Origin: Sulfurovaceae bacterium
GTDB lineage: Bacteria; Campylobacterota; Campylobacteria; Campylobacterales; Sulfurovaceae
Assembly: GCA_016744805.1 (NCBI GenBank)
Contig: JADGDQ010000022.1
Coordinates: 1-34,770 of the forward strand
Direction: 5' to 3'
DNA: 34,770 bases
The notes under the pieces were generated by a model. The model searched no databases, was not told the origin of the DNA, and saw only the letters and a program-made list of their open reading frames with translations. A program made the translations under genes and the position numbers. Shown here piece by piece: positions 8,558-16,654 of the stretch. Position 1 is the stretch's first letter. Each line of letters starts with the position of its first letter.

Positions 8558-9301
8558 ATGGGAACAGTGTATCTTACAGGAGCAGGTCCAGGGGATATGG
8601 ATTTGCTTACAGTAAAAGCTCTTCGTTTAGTCAAAGAAGCAGATGTTATTATTTATGATCGTTTAGCTAATCCTGATATTCTTCATGAAGCCAAAGATGG
8701 TTGTGAGTTTGTGTATGTTGGCAAAGAAGATAGCCATCATACACTGCCACAAGAAGAGATTAATGAAGTCATTTATCAAAATGCACTCAAATATAATTGT
8801 GTTGTAAGGCTCAAAGGTGGAGATCCTTTTGTCTTTGGTCGTGGAGGAGAAGAGGGAATTTATTTGCGTGAAAGAGGTATTAAATTTGAATTTATTCCAG
8901 GGATTACTTCTGCTATAGCTGTGCCTGAATATGCAGGAATACCTGTAACCCATCGTGGGGTTACTGTGTCATTTCGTGTTGTAACAGGGCATGAATCCAA
9001 AAATAAAGACCATTCACAAATTCCATGGGATAATTACAAAACAGATGATACTATAGTATTTTTGATGGGACTTCATCGGCTTAAAAAAATTTGTCAAAAG
9101 CTTATAGAGATAGGAAAATCCAAAGATTGCCCAGTGGCTGTTATTAGTAAAGGCACAACCAAAGATGAAAAAACTGTTGTAGGTACACTAGAAACAGTTT
9201 GGGACTTAGCCAAAGATTTACCAACTCCAGCACTTTTTGTTGTGGGTGAAGTAGTAAGATTGCGTGAACAATTGAGTTGGTTTGAAGAAGATAAGTGCTA
9301 G
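8558..9301 (+). CDS. Uroporphyrinogen-III C-methyltransferase (SUMT; NirE/CobA type)
   Basis: A 247-residue single-domain SUMT that transfers two methyl groups from SAM to uroporphyrinogen III, giving precorrin-2, the shared precursor of sirohaem, cobalamin and haem d1. Hallmarks are the N-terminal GAGPGDMDLLT loop, the VRLKGGDPFVFGRGGEE motif near residues 83-100, PGITSA near 118 and the TIVFLMG strand. There is no fused CysG dehydrogenase/ferrochelatase or HemD domain. GGGGAG precedes the start and nirF ends two bases earlier, so it is in the nir operon. The operon context favours the name nirE, though sequence cannot separate NirE from CobA. No nirD, nirL, nirG or nirH (sirohaem decarboxylase) follows. 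Confidence 0.9.
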   Translation: MGTVYLTGAGPGDMDLLTVKALRLVKEADVIIYDRLANPDILHEAKDGCEFVYVGKEDSHHTLPQEEINEVIYQNALKYNCVVRLKGGDPFVFGRGGEEGIYLRERGIKFEFIPGITSAIAVPEYAGIPVTHRGVTVSFRVVTGHESKNKDHSQIPWDNYKTDDTIVFLMGLHRLKKICQKLIEIGKSKDCPVAVISKGTTKDEKTVVGTLETVWDLAKDLPTPALFVVGEVVRLREQLSWFEEDKC

Positions 9302-9322
9302 GATTAAGGATGCTTAGGATAT

Positions 9323-9358
9323 ATTTATCATAAATAAGAGTTATTTACTCTTATTTAT
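9323..9358. promoter_or_regulatory. AT-rich hairpins between the SUMT gene and the regulator
   Basis: An 11-bp perfect stem (ATAAATAAGAG at 9330-9340 and CTCTTATTTAT at 9348-9358, loop of seven) overlaps a shorter palindrome ATTTATCATAAAT at 9323-9335. It lies between the end of the nir operon and the regulator's ribosome site. It may end the nir transcript or serve as an operator for the regulator; the lack of G/C pairs and of a T-run makes an ordinary terminator doubtful. Confidence 0.4.
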
Positions 9359-9379
9359 ATTGAAAGGAAATAAGAAATT

Positions 9380-10081
9380 ATGTACAATTTAGCTGATATA
9401 CAACTCTTTTCAAAATTATCAGATCACTATCTAAATGAGATAAAGCAGAACTCTATTGTAAGAAAATATACAAAAGACAGTATTATTTTTTATGAGGGTG
9501 ATAGAAGTGATTATCTTTATATTTTGCTTGAAGGAACAATTAAGCTCTACAAAACTACACCCAAAGGTACGCAAATACAGATTAATAGATTTGATGCTCC
9601 TGCTACTATAGGTGAATATGCTTGCTTTGAATCTCAGCCTTTTCCTGCAACTTGTGAATTTGTAACCGAAGGTAAAGTGGCTATGGTTCATTTTGATTAT
9701 ATTCATAAAAATCTTGATGATAGACAATTTTCTTTAGAACTTATCAAATCTCTTACTGCCAAAATAATGGTACTCTCTGCTCTTGTACATAAAGAGACAA
9801 TCTATTCCTCAGAAGCCAAAGTGGCAAAGATGCTTATAGAAAATGTAGAGATATTTACAAAACTTAAATATAATGAAATAGCTGCAATACTCAATCTTAC
9901 TCCAGAGACTCTCTCTCGTATATTCAAAAAATTAAAAAAAGAAAATATTATAGAAATGAGAACAGGACATCATATAAAGATACTTAATTATGAATCACTA
10001 GAAGATGTAATAGAAAGCAATAAAGTCAAAGATTGTACAGACTGTATTACCGAGTTTAAGAAAAAATTAAAAAAAGACTAG
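9380..10081 (+). CDS. CRP/FNR-family transcriptional regulator
   Basis: A 233-residue regulator. The N-terminal cyclic-nucleotide-type beta barrel spans about 5-120 (FYEGDRSDYLYILLEGTIKLYK, IGEYACFE), the dimer helix about 120-145, and a winged helix-turn-helix about 150-205 with recognition segment LTPETLSRIFKKLKKE. The N-terminal cysteine cluster of classical FNR is absent, so oxygen sensing through an Fe-S cluster there is unlikely. A C-terminal pair, DCTDC near residue 220, is unusual. The gene lies between the nir operon and nosZ, each with an FNR/DNR-like box, so a DNR/NssR-like activator of nitrogen-oxide respiration is a reasonable inference. AAAGGAAAT lies upstream of the ATG. Confidence 0.9.
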   Translation: MYNLADIQLFSKLSDHYLNEIKQNSIVRKYTKDSIIFYEGDRSDYLYILLEGTIKLYKTTPKGTQIQINRFDAPATIGEYACFESQPFPATCEFVTEGKVAMVHFDYIHKNLDDRQFSLELIKSLTAKIMVLSALVHKETIYSSEAKVAKMLIENVEIFTKLKYNEIAAILNLTPETLSRIFKKLKKENIIEMRTGHHIKILNYESLEDVIESNKVKDCTDCITEFKKKLKKD

Positions 10082-10120
10082 AATACTTTTGTTAAATTAG
10101 TGTTAATTTTACTCTTCTTC

Positions 10121-10163
10121 TTGATACAAGTCAATACAATTTACACATCCAATAAGTTATAAT
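10121..10163 (+). promoter_or_regulatory. FNR/DNR-type box and -10 element of nosZ
   Basis: TTGATACAAGTCAA at 10121-10134 matches TTGAT-N4-ATCAA with one mismatch in the right half. A perfect -10 hexamer TATAAT lies at 10158-10163, putting the box centre at about -41.5 to -42.5 from a start near 10170. The nosZ ATG is at 10233. Spacing almost equals that of the cytochrome-nir promoter, supporting control by the same activator. Confidence 0.65.
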
Positions 10164-10232
10164 GAAGATATGCTTTGAAGATAGTTATTTTTATGATTGA
10201 TTTGAGGTGATACAAAATTTAGAGGAGAAGAG

Positions 10233-12827
10233 ATGAATTACAAGTTAAATACACTTTCTACACTTGTTCTAGGTTCTGCCTTGACTGCAACAACGGTCTT
10301 TGGTGCGGGTGCTTTAGAAAAAGTTATGAAAGATCGTGGTTTGAGCGAAAATGATGTTATTCGTGCAGCAAAAACTTATAATCCTACTGGTGGTAGGGAT
10401 GAGTTTGTGGTCTTTAGTTCAGGTGGTCAGAGTGGACAAGTAATTGTTTATGGTGTACCATCTATGAGAATATTGAAATATATCGCAGTATTTACTCCAG
10501 AGCCTTGGCAAGGATATGGGTTTGATGAAGATTCATTAGCTGTATTAAGACAGGGTAATATTAGAGGTAGAGAGATTAATTGGGGTGATACGCACCACCC
10601 AGCTATCTCAGAAAAAGATGGAAAATATGATGGTAGATGGCTAGCTATTAATGATAAAGCTAATCCTAGAATTGCTATTATTGATTTAGAAGATTTTGAA
10701 ACCAAACAGATTACTGTAAATCCTGTATTTAAATCAGCTCACGGTGGTGCATTCTTTACTCAAGACTCTGAGTATATTATAGAAGCAGCACAATATGCAG
10801 CACCTTTTGACAACAACTATCACCCAATAGAAGAGTACAAAGAGTCCTACCGTGGTGGTGTGACTATGTGGAAATTTGATAATGAAAAAGGTAAAATACT
10901 AGAAGACAAATCATATACTATTGAGATGCCTCCATATATGCAAGATTTATCTGATGCAGGTAAGGGTGTTTCTCATGGTTGGGGCTTTACAAACTCATTT
11001 AACTCTGAAATGTATACAGGAGGTATCGAAGTAGGTATGCCACCAAACGAAGCTGGTATGTCTCGTAATGATACTGACTTTTTACATGTATATAACTGGG
11101 AAAAATTAGCAAAACTTGCAGAAGATAAAGCTAACTATACTGTAGTTAATGATATGAAAATTATTAGCATGAAAACAGCTGTAGCTAATGATGCTCTCTT
11201 TCTTATTCCTGAGCCTAAATCACCTCATGGTGTAGATGTTTCTCCTGATGGTGAGTATATTACTGTATGTGGTAAGCTAGATACACACGCTTCTGTTTAT
11301 CTGTGGAGCAAAATCAAAAAGCTTATTGATACAAAAGATTATGCAGGAAAGGATCCTTATGGTATTCCTATTCTTGATATGAAAAAATCATTGCATGGTC
11401 AAGTGGAGTTGGGTCTTGGTCCATTACATAATCAGTACTCTAATGTAGATGGTGAAATTTATACTTCACTCTATGTTGATTCTCAGATTGTAAAATGGAA
11501 CTACAAAACTCTTAAAGTACTTGACAAAGAGAATGTACACTATAATGTAGGACACCTTTGTGGTATGGAGGGTAAATCAGCTGATCCTCAAGGAAAATAT
11601 ATCATCTCTCTTAATAAGTTAGCGATTGATAGATTCCAAAATGTTGGACCTCTTCACCCACAAAATCATCAGTTGATTGATATTTCTGGTAAGACTATGG
11701 ATCTTCTTGTGGATATGCCTCTACCTCTAGGTGAACCTCACCAAGCTGTAGCAATTAGAGCCGAAAAGCTTCATCCACATGTACGCTATAAAATGGGTAC
11801 TAATACTAAAACAGGTGAACAGCATATAGGTAAAACATTAGCTGGTCAAGAAAAAATAGTAAGAGATGGAAACAAAGTTACTATATTTGCTACAATGGTT
11901 CGTTCACATATTAATCCTGAAAGAATTACAGTAAACAAGGGTGATATTGTCACTATGCACCTTACTAACCTCGAAAGAGCCCAAGATGAAACACATGGAT
12001 TTACAGTTGACCACTATGATGTACATGCATCATTAGAACCAGGGGAAACAACAACTATTAAATTTACTGCTGACCTTGAAGGTGTATTTCCTTATTATTG
12101 TACAGAGTTCTGTTCTGCACTTCACTTAGAGATGATGGGTTACCTAATGGTGAAAGACCCTAACAAAAAGTATGAGTCTGCACAAAAACTCAAAATGGCA
12201 ACAATGACAGCAGAGCAACTCAAAGCTGAGTATGACAAAACAGTAGCAGTTAATGATGCAACAGACGCAGTTATCCAATCAGTTGTTAAGTTCCTTAAAG
12301 AGAATGGTTATGATAAACATGTAACGGTAAAAGATTTAGTAACAGATGCATTTGATCAATATGGACAAATTCCAGCTCAAAAGAAATTAGCTGATGAAGC
12401 TGTAAAAGCAGGTGATTTAGAAAAAGCTATTCTTTTTGAAAATATGATTTGGCAACTTATGGTTAAGACAGCAGATGTTGGTATTAGAGCTAAAGATGCT
12501 CTTGTAAGACTAGTAGCCACCAAACAAACACCTGCTCAAGAGAGAGGTTCTAGAGCCTTTGATGAAGGTGGATGTAGTGGATGTCATGTTGTTGGTAAAG
12601 TTTCATCTGGACCAGACCTTACAGGTGTACTACAAAGACATGAAAATGGAGAAAAATGGGTTGCAGACTTTATTAAAGATCCAGAAAAAATGTATGATGA
12701 CCCTTATATAAAAGGTATGATTGATTACTTTAATCTTAAAATGCCTAATCAACATATGAGTGATGATGAAGTAAAAGATATTATTGAATACTTCAAATGG
12801 GTTGACGAAAACGCTAATCTCTTCTAG
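10233..12827 (+). CDS. nosZ: Nitrous-oxide reductase NosZ with fused C-terminal cytochrome c (clade II type)
   Basis: An 864-residue periplasmic enzyme that reduces N2O to N2, the last step of denitrification. The leader (residues 1-24) is Sec-like with no twin arginine, as in clade II NosZ. The seven-bladed propeller supplies the CuZ histidines, visible in DTHHP (121-122), SAHGG (170), SPHGVDVSPDG, GPLHNQ, GHLCG and GEPHQA. The CuA domain carries Cys623, Cys627, His631 and Met634. The extra C-terminal domain has haem motif CSGCH (781-785) and candidate Met ligands near KMPNQHMS, the cNosZ form known from Wolinella and relatives. AGAGGAGAAG precedes the ATG. Unlike the usual nos cluster, no nosB, D, G, C, H, F, Y or L follows; valS does. 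Confidence 0.97.
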   Translation: MNYKLNTLSTLVLGSALTATTVFGAGALEKVMKDRGLSENDVIRAAKTYNPTGGRDEFVVFSSGGQSGQVIVYGVPSMRILKYIAVFTPEPWQGYGFDEDSLAVLRQGNIRGREINWGDTHHPAISEKDGKYDGRWLAINDKANPRIAIIDLEDFETKQITVNPVFKSAHGGAFFTQDSEYIIEAAQYAAPFDNNYHPIEEYKESYRGGVTMWKFDNEKGKILEDKSYTIEMPPYMQDLSDAGKGVSHGWGFTNSFNSEMYTGGIEVGMPPNEAGMSRNDTDFLHVYNWEKLAKLAEDKANYTVVNDMKIISMKTAVANDALFLIPEPKSPHGVDVSPDGEYITVCGKLDTHASVYLWSKIKKLIDTKDYAGKDPYGIPILDMKKSLHGQVELGLGPLHNQYSNVDGEIYTSLYVDSQIVKWNYKTLKVLDKENVHYNVGHLCGMEGKSADPQGKYIISLNKLAIDRFQNVGPLHPQNHQLIDISGKTMDLLVDMPLPLGEPHQAVAIRAEKLHPHVRYKMGTNTKTGEQHIGKTLAGQEKIVRDGNKVTIFATMVRSHINPERITVNKGDIVTMHLTNLERAQDETHGFTVDHYDVHASLEPGETTTIKFTADLEGVFPYYCTEFCSALHLEMMGYLMVKDPNKKYESAQKLKMATMTAEQLKAEYDKTVAVNDATDAVIQSVVKFLKENGYDKHVTVKDLVTDAFDQYGQIPAQKKLADEAVKAGDLEKAILFENMIWQLMVKTADVGIRAKDALVRLVATKQTPAQERGSRAFDEGGCSGCHVVGKVSSGPDLTGVLQRHENGEKWVADFIKDPEKMYDDPYIKGMIDYFNLKMPNQHMSDDEVKDIIEYFKWVDENANLF

Positions 12828-12849
12828 GCGTTTAGATACCTAACATAAC

Positions 12850-12880
12850 AACAAGACAGAAGCTCTTCTGTCTTGTTTAG
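12850..12880 (+). terminator. Rho-independent terminator after nosZ
   Basis: A 13-bp perfect inverted repeat, AACAAGACAGAAG and CTTCTGTCTTGTT, with two bases between the arms (about four unpaired in practice), followed by a short T stretch. It lies 23 bases after the nosZ stop, so nosZ is probably transcribed alone. Confidence 0.8.
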
Positions 12881-12916
12881 AATAAAAAACTCCACAAAAA
12901 AATCAGACTATTTCGC

Positions 12917-12922
12917 TATAAT
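12917..12922 (+). promoter_or_regulatory. Candidate -10 element for valS
   Basis: TATAAT preceded by TTCGC lies 65 bases before the valS start and just after the nosZ terminator. No clear -35 is seen, which is common in this phylum. Confidence 0.4.
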
Positions 12923-12987
12923 TTCAGTAATAAAATAGTAGATTAAGTACTACGAAATTTACTAATACCAACATAAATGGAAACAAA

Positions 12988-15630
12988 ATGAGCGAAAAAG
13001 TAAGCAATAAATATAACCCAAAAGCAGTAGAAGATAGTTATTATAAACTCTGTGAAGAGCGAGGATATTTTGAGATAGATGGGAATGAATCTATCCAAGA
13101 GGCAGATGAGAATGGCAAGATAAAAACATTTTCATTGATGATGCCACCACCCAATGTCACAGGGAGTCTGCATATCGGTCACGCCCTTACCTTTACTCTG
13201 CAAGACATCATCACACGCTACAAGCGAATGGATGGCTACAAGACTCTTTGGCAACCAGGAACTGACCATGCAGGAATTGCCACTCAAAATGTCGTAGAGA
13301 AGCAACTCCTAGCAGAAGGCACTACCAAAGAGGAGATAGGAAGAGAGAAGTTCCTAGAGAGAGCATGGCTCCAAAAAGAGACAAGTGGTGGCAACATTGT
13401 GCATCAGATGCGAAAACTAGGGGTCACTCCTGCGTGGAGACGAGAGCGGTTTACTCTGGACTCTGGATTGCATGAAGCGGTCAAAGAGGCCTTTGTAGCA
13501 CTCTATGATGAGGGACAAATCACACAAAACAACTATATGGTCAACTGGTGTACGCATGATGGGGCTTTGAGTGATATTGAGGTAGAACACGAAGAGGTCA
13601 ATGGCAAGTTCTATACGATGATCTATAAGTTCGCCGATGGCAGTGGAGAGCTAGAGGTGGCTACCACACGACCAGAGACTTATTTCGGGGATACAGCTAT
13701 TATGGTGCATCCTGATGATAGCAGATATGCAGATATTATAGGCAAAGAAGTTTTATTACCTCTCACAGACCGCACTATCAAAGTCATTACAGATAGCCAT
13801 GTCGATATGGAAGTTGGTACGGGTGTGGTCAAGGTAACTCCTGCACACGACCAAAATGACTACGCTGTTGGGAAGCGACACAACTTGGAGTTTATCAAAG
13901 TATTTGACGAAAAGGGTATCCTCAATGACTACTGTGGAGAGTTCGCAGGACTGGAGCGACTAGAGGCAAGACCTGTGATAGTCAAGGCTCTACAGAATGC
14001 TGGACATATCGTCAAGATAGAGGAGCATATCCACCAAGTAGGGCACTGCTATAGATGTAAAAACATCGTAGAGCCTTTTATCTCTACACAGTGGTTTCTT
14101 AGTAATGAGATGGCTCAAAACTCTATAGACAAAACAAAAGCACACAACAACTTCCACCCCGCTCACTGGATCAACTCCTATACTGCGTGGATGGATGAGT
14201 TGCGTCCTTGGTGTATCTCTCGTCAATTATGGTGGGGGCATAGAATACCTGTATTTACTTGTACAGATTGTAATCATCAATGGGCAGATAAAGCAGATGA
14301 GCCTGAGGGTTGTCCAAAGTGTTCGAGTAAAAACCTCACACAAGACCCTGATGTTTTGGATACTTGGTTTAGCTCTGCTTTATGGGCGATGAGTCCTTTG
14401 GGCTGGGGAAACAATGGTGAGCTAGAGGATCTCTACACCTCTACAGATATGGAAGATTTCTATCCAAATAGCTTATTGATTACTGGTTTTGATATTATGT
14501 TCTTTTGGGTTGCACGGATGATGATGATGGGAGAACACTTTACCAAAGAGTTACCATTTAAAGATATCTATATGCATGCACTTGTACGCGATGAACACGG
14601 TCACAAGATGAGCAAATCCAAAGGCAATGTCATAGATCCTCTTGATATGGTAGAGGAGCATTCGGCTGATATTATTCGGTTTACTTTGGCTTATTTGGCT
14701 GTACAAGGACGAGATATTAAGCTAGGAGCCAAAAACCTAGAGCAGTTTAGAAACTTTACCAACAAGATCTATAATGCCTCTAACTATCTGCAACTCAACC
14801 ACGATACATTTAAAGACCTAAACGAGATAGAAGTCAAAACACCACTAGGTCTTTATATGCAGAGCCGTCTAAGTGAAGCTGTAGATACTATCAGAGAGAA
14901 GATAGATGGCTATAAGTTTGATGAGATGGCAAAAGTACTCTACAACTTTGTATGGAATGAGTTTTGTGATTGGGGTATCGAGTACTCCAAAGCAGACAAA
15001 GAGAGTATCATAGAACTTGGAGCGATATTCAAAGAGACCCTTAAAATGATAAGCCCTATCATGCCATTCATAGCCGACCACCTCTACCACAAACTCAGCG
15101 GTACGACACTAGAAGAGGGTGAGAGCCTGATGGTCAAAAACTTCCCAAAAGCCATCACTAGAGATGAAGAGATAGAGGCATCATTTGCCATCATAGAGGA
15201 AGCGATAACCGCCATCCGTAGAGCCAAAGTCATCATAGATATGGGTAACTCCAAAATAGCCAAAGCCTACATCAAACTAGACACAACCATAGACCAAGAT
15301 ATGGCAAAGCCATTTATCCAAAAACTCGCAAAAGTAGAAGAGATAGAGTTCGTGAGAGCCAAGGTAGAAGGAAGCATCACCGATGTCAGCAACAACCTAG
15401 AAGTCTATATCCCCACCAACGAAATAGACCTCACAGCCATCATCACCAAACTCACCAACCAAAAGAACAAGGTAGAAAAAACTGTTATAAAATTGAGTAA
15501 TATGCTCAATAACGAGAGATTTGTAGCGAATGCACCTGCTGAAGTTTTGGAGAAAAATCGTAAGGAATTAGCGGATGCTGAGGGGAAGATGAGTAAGATT
15601 GTAGCAGAGTTGGAGGGGTTTGGGGTTTAA
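12988..15630 (+). CDS. valS: Valyl-tRNA synthetase
   Basis: An 880-residue class Ia aminoacyl-tRNA synthetase. The HIGH signature is at 62-65 within PPPNVTGSLHIGHAL, and KMSKS is at 540-544 followed by GNVIDP. Zinc-type cysteine pairs (CYRCK, CTDC...CPKC) lie in the insert region. The editing domain (TTRPETYFGDTA, TPAHDQNDY) is intact, and a C-terminal coiled-coil arm ends the protein, as usual for ValRS. The ribosome site before 12988 is weak (TGGAAACAAA). Base composition is richer in G/C, with more ATC, GCC and CTC codons than in flanking genes, especially at 15060-15480. The last 150 bases revert to AT-rich use. Confidence 0.98.
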   Translation: MSEKVSNKYNPKAVEDSYYKLCEERGYFEIDGNESIQEADENGKIKTFSLMMPPPNVTGSLHIGHALTFTLQDIITRYKRMDGYKTLWQPGTDHAGIATQNVVEKQLLAEGTTKEEIGREKFLERAWLQKETSGGNIVHQMRKLGVTPAWRRERFTLDSGLHEAVKEAFVALYDEGQITQNNYMVNWCTHDGALSDIEVEHEEVNGKFYTMIYKFADGSGELEVATTRPETYFGDTAIMVHPDDSRYADIIGKEVLLPLTDRTIKVITDSHVDMEVGTGVVKVTPAHDQNDYAVGKRHNLEFIKVFDEKGILNDYCGEFAGLERLEARPVIVKALQNAGHIVKIEEHIHQVGHCYRCKNIVEPFISTQWFLSNEMAQNSIDKTKAHNNFHPAHWINSYTAWMDELRPWCISRQLWWGHRIPVFTCTDCNHQWADKADEPEGCPKCSSKNLTQDPDVLDTWFSSALWAMSPLGWGNNGELEDLYTSTDMEDFYPNSLLITGFDIMFFWVARMMMMGEHFTKELPFKDIYMHALVRDEHGHKMSKSKGNVIDPLDMVEEHSADIIRFTLAYLAVQGRDIKLGAKNLEQFRNFTNKIYNASNYLQLNHDTFKDLNEIEVKTPLGLYMQSRLSEAVDTIREKIDGYKFDEMAKVLYNFVWNEFCDWGIEYSKADKESIIELGAIFKETLKMISPIMPFIADHLYHKLSGTTLEEGESLMVKNFPKAITRDEEIEASFAIIEEAITAIRRAKVIIDMGNSKIAKAYIKLDTTIDQDMAKPFIQKLAKVEEIEFVRAKVEGSITDVSNNLEVYIPTNEIDLTAIITKLTNQKNKVEKTVIKLSNMLNNERFVANAPAEVLEKNRKELADAEGKMSKIVAELEGFGV

Positions 15631-15647
15631 TTATAAAAAGGATTAAT

Positions 15648-15917
15648 ATGAGTTTTGTATTGTTATTGATTACTCTTACAACCATAAGTATGGCTCATGG
15701 TGGAGGTGGTACAGGTGTTATTATTCTTCCAATAATTTTTATTAGTATATCTCTTATTTTTATTTTTACTTTTTCTTTTACATTAGAGAGAGGTGCTTTT
15801 CATAAAAAACCATGGCAAGAAACATTAAAAACTCTTTTAAAAAGATTTGGAATTATTTTTGTTATATTATTTCTCATTATTTTTATAGCAAATTTATTAG
15901 AATTTTTACAAAAATAA
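15648..15917 (+). CDS. Small two-helix membrane protein, function unknown
   Basis: An 89-residue hydrophobic protein not recognised as any family. Residues 1-17 resemble a signal sequence or first membrane helix, followed by a glycine-rich HGGGGTG turn. Helices at about 23-46 and 67-86 flank a basic loop (HKKPWQETLKTLLKRF). AAAAAGGATT precedes the ATG, a good ribosome site. It starts 17 bases after valS and may be co-transcribed. No neighbour hints at function. Confidence 0.6.
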   Translation: MSFVLLLITLTTISMAHGGGGTGVIILPIIFISISLIFIFTFSFTLERGAFHKKPWQETLKTLLKRFGIIFVILFLIIFIANLLEFLQK

Positions 15918-15927
15918 ATTTTTCTCT

Positions 15928-16034
15928 TGTTCCCATGCTTGGCGTGAGAATACATACTTCCTCGCTCCCACCATCTTGGTGGGAGTGTATACAAATCTAC
16001 AAACACAAAACTACCTCTTTCTCACAAAAGTAAA
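15928..16034. repeat. Hairpin repeat copy R1
   Basis: A two-part repeat. The first part is an imperfect hairpin beginning GTTCCCATGCTTGGCGTG and ending ATACATAC. The second is a perfect 9-bp hairpin, CTCCCACCA (15965-15973), loop TCT, TGGTGGGAG (15977-15985), followed by TGTATAC and an A-rich tail. The same second hairpin and tail recur at 16181 and 17127. The layout resembles the widely dispersed intergenic REP-like repeats of many bacteria. Confidence 0.75.
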
Positions 16035-16039
16035 TATAA

Positions 16040-16174
16040 AATTTATTAGTTCCTATAGATTGTGAATGTGATGAGCTTCCATTTAATTTTACTCATTGCA
16101 TTTCATATACAGATACAGATGAAAGTTCATTAAGCTTTTTGATAAACTCTATTGTTATGATGGTGAAAGATTAA
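16040..16174 (+). pseudogene. Headless reading-frame remnant between two repeat copies
   Basis: A 44-codon open frame with no start codon runs between repeat copies R1 and R2 and ends at TAA. Its translation (VPIDCECDELPFNF, then SYTDTDESSLSFLINSIV) reads like a real protein C-terminus. The pattern, a strand followed by xELPFNF and a short tail helix, recalls the end of some TIR-like or other effector domains, but this is only a resemblance. A 5'-truncated gene eroded by repeat insertion is the likeliest reading; chance open frame is possible at this length. Confidence 0.35.
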
Positions 16175-16180
16175 TATTTC

Positions 16181-16238
16181 CTCTCGCTCTCACCATCTTG
16201 ATGAGAGTGTATACCAAATCTAAAAACAGAAAAATATC
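16181..16238. repeat. Hairpin repeat copy R2 (diverged)
   Basis: Second copy of the hairpin: CTCTCACCA (16187-16195), loop TCT, TGATGAGAG (16199-16207), then TGTATAC and an A-rich tail. Compared with R1, a C:G pair has become T:A on both arms, so the stem is preserved there; one further pair is mismatched. It lies directly upstream of the ribosome site of the next gene. Confidence 0.7.
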
Positions 16239-16250
16239 ATTAAAGGAAGT

Positions 16251-16646
16251 ATGATGGCAACAAGAAATATATTTGCAACAATGTCAGATGATAAGTTAGA
16301 TTTATTTACTGAAATTTCAGCCCGTTCGAGAATGGATACTGAAGTCACAAAAGCAGAAATACCCTTTGAGTTGCAAGGAGATTCAACTATGATTGAGGCT
16401 ACAAATCTTGAAAGTAGTATAAAAAATCAAATAGAATCTTTTTTAGATAAAGGCTATAAAAGAACAGAATCATTTCATAGTGCAGTTTTAGTTTACACAA
16501 AAGAGATAGAAGCCAACTATAACTCTGTCGAAGAAAAAAACAAATTGGCAGTAATGCTTGGCTATACTAAAAGTATGGGACAAGAGATACAAAAAATTGT
16601 AAACCTAGGAAAAGTTATTAGAGAGTGCGATTTAAAAATCATTTAA
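16251..16646 (+). CDS. Hypothetical 131-residue protein
   Basis: Not recognised. The predicted protein is soluble and mainly helical, with acidic and basic residues evenly spread, no signal peptide and no membrane helix. Residues 55-130 look like two or three amphipathic helices (SIKNQIESFLDKGYKRTESF, MGQEIQKIVNLGKVI). AAAGGAAGT precedes ATGATG, so the start may be 16251 or 16254. It is flanked by a hairpin repeat upstream and an inverted-repeat element downstream, in a zone of damaged genes, so it may be accessory DNA. Confidence 0.65.
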   Translation: MMATRNIFATMSDDKLDLFTEISARSRMDTEVTKAEIPFELQGDSTMIEATNLESSIKNQIESFLDKGYKRTESFHSAVLVYTKEIEANYNSVEEKNKLAVMLGYTKSMGQEIQKIVNLGKVIRECDLKII

Positions 16647-16654
16647 TATTACAG

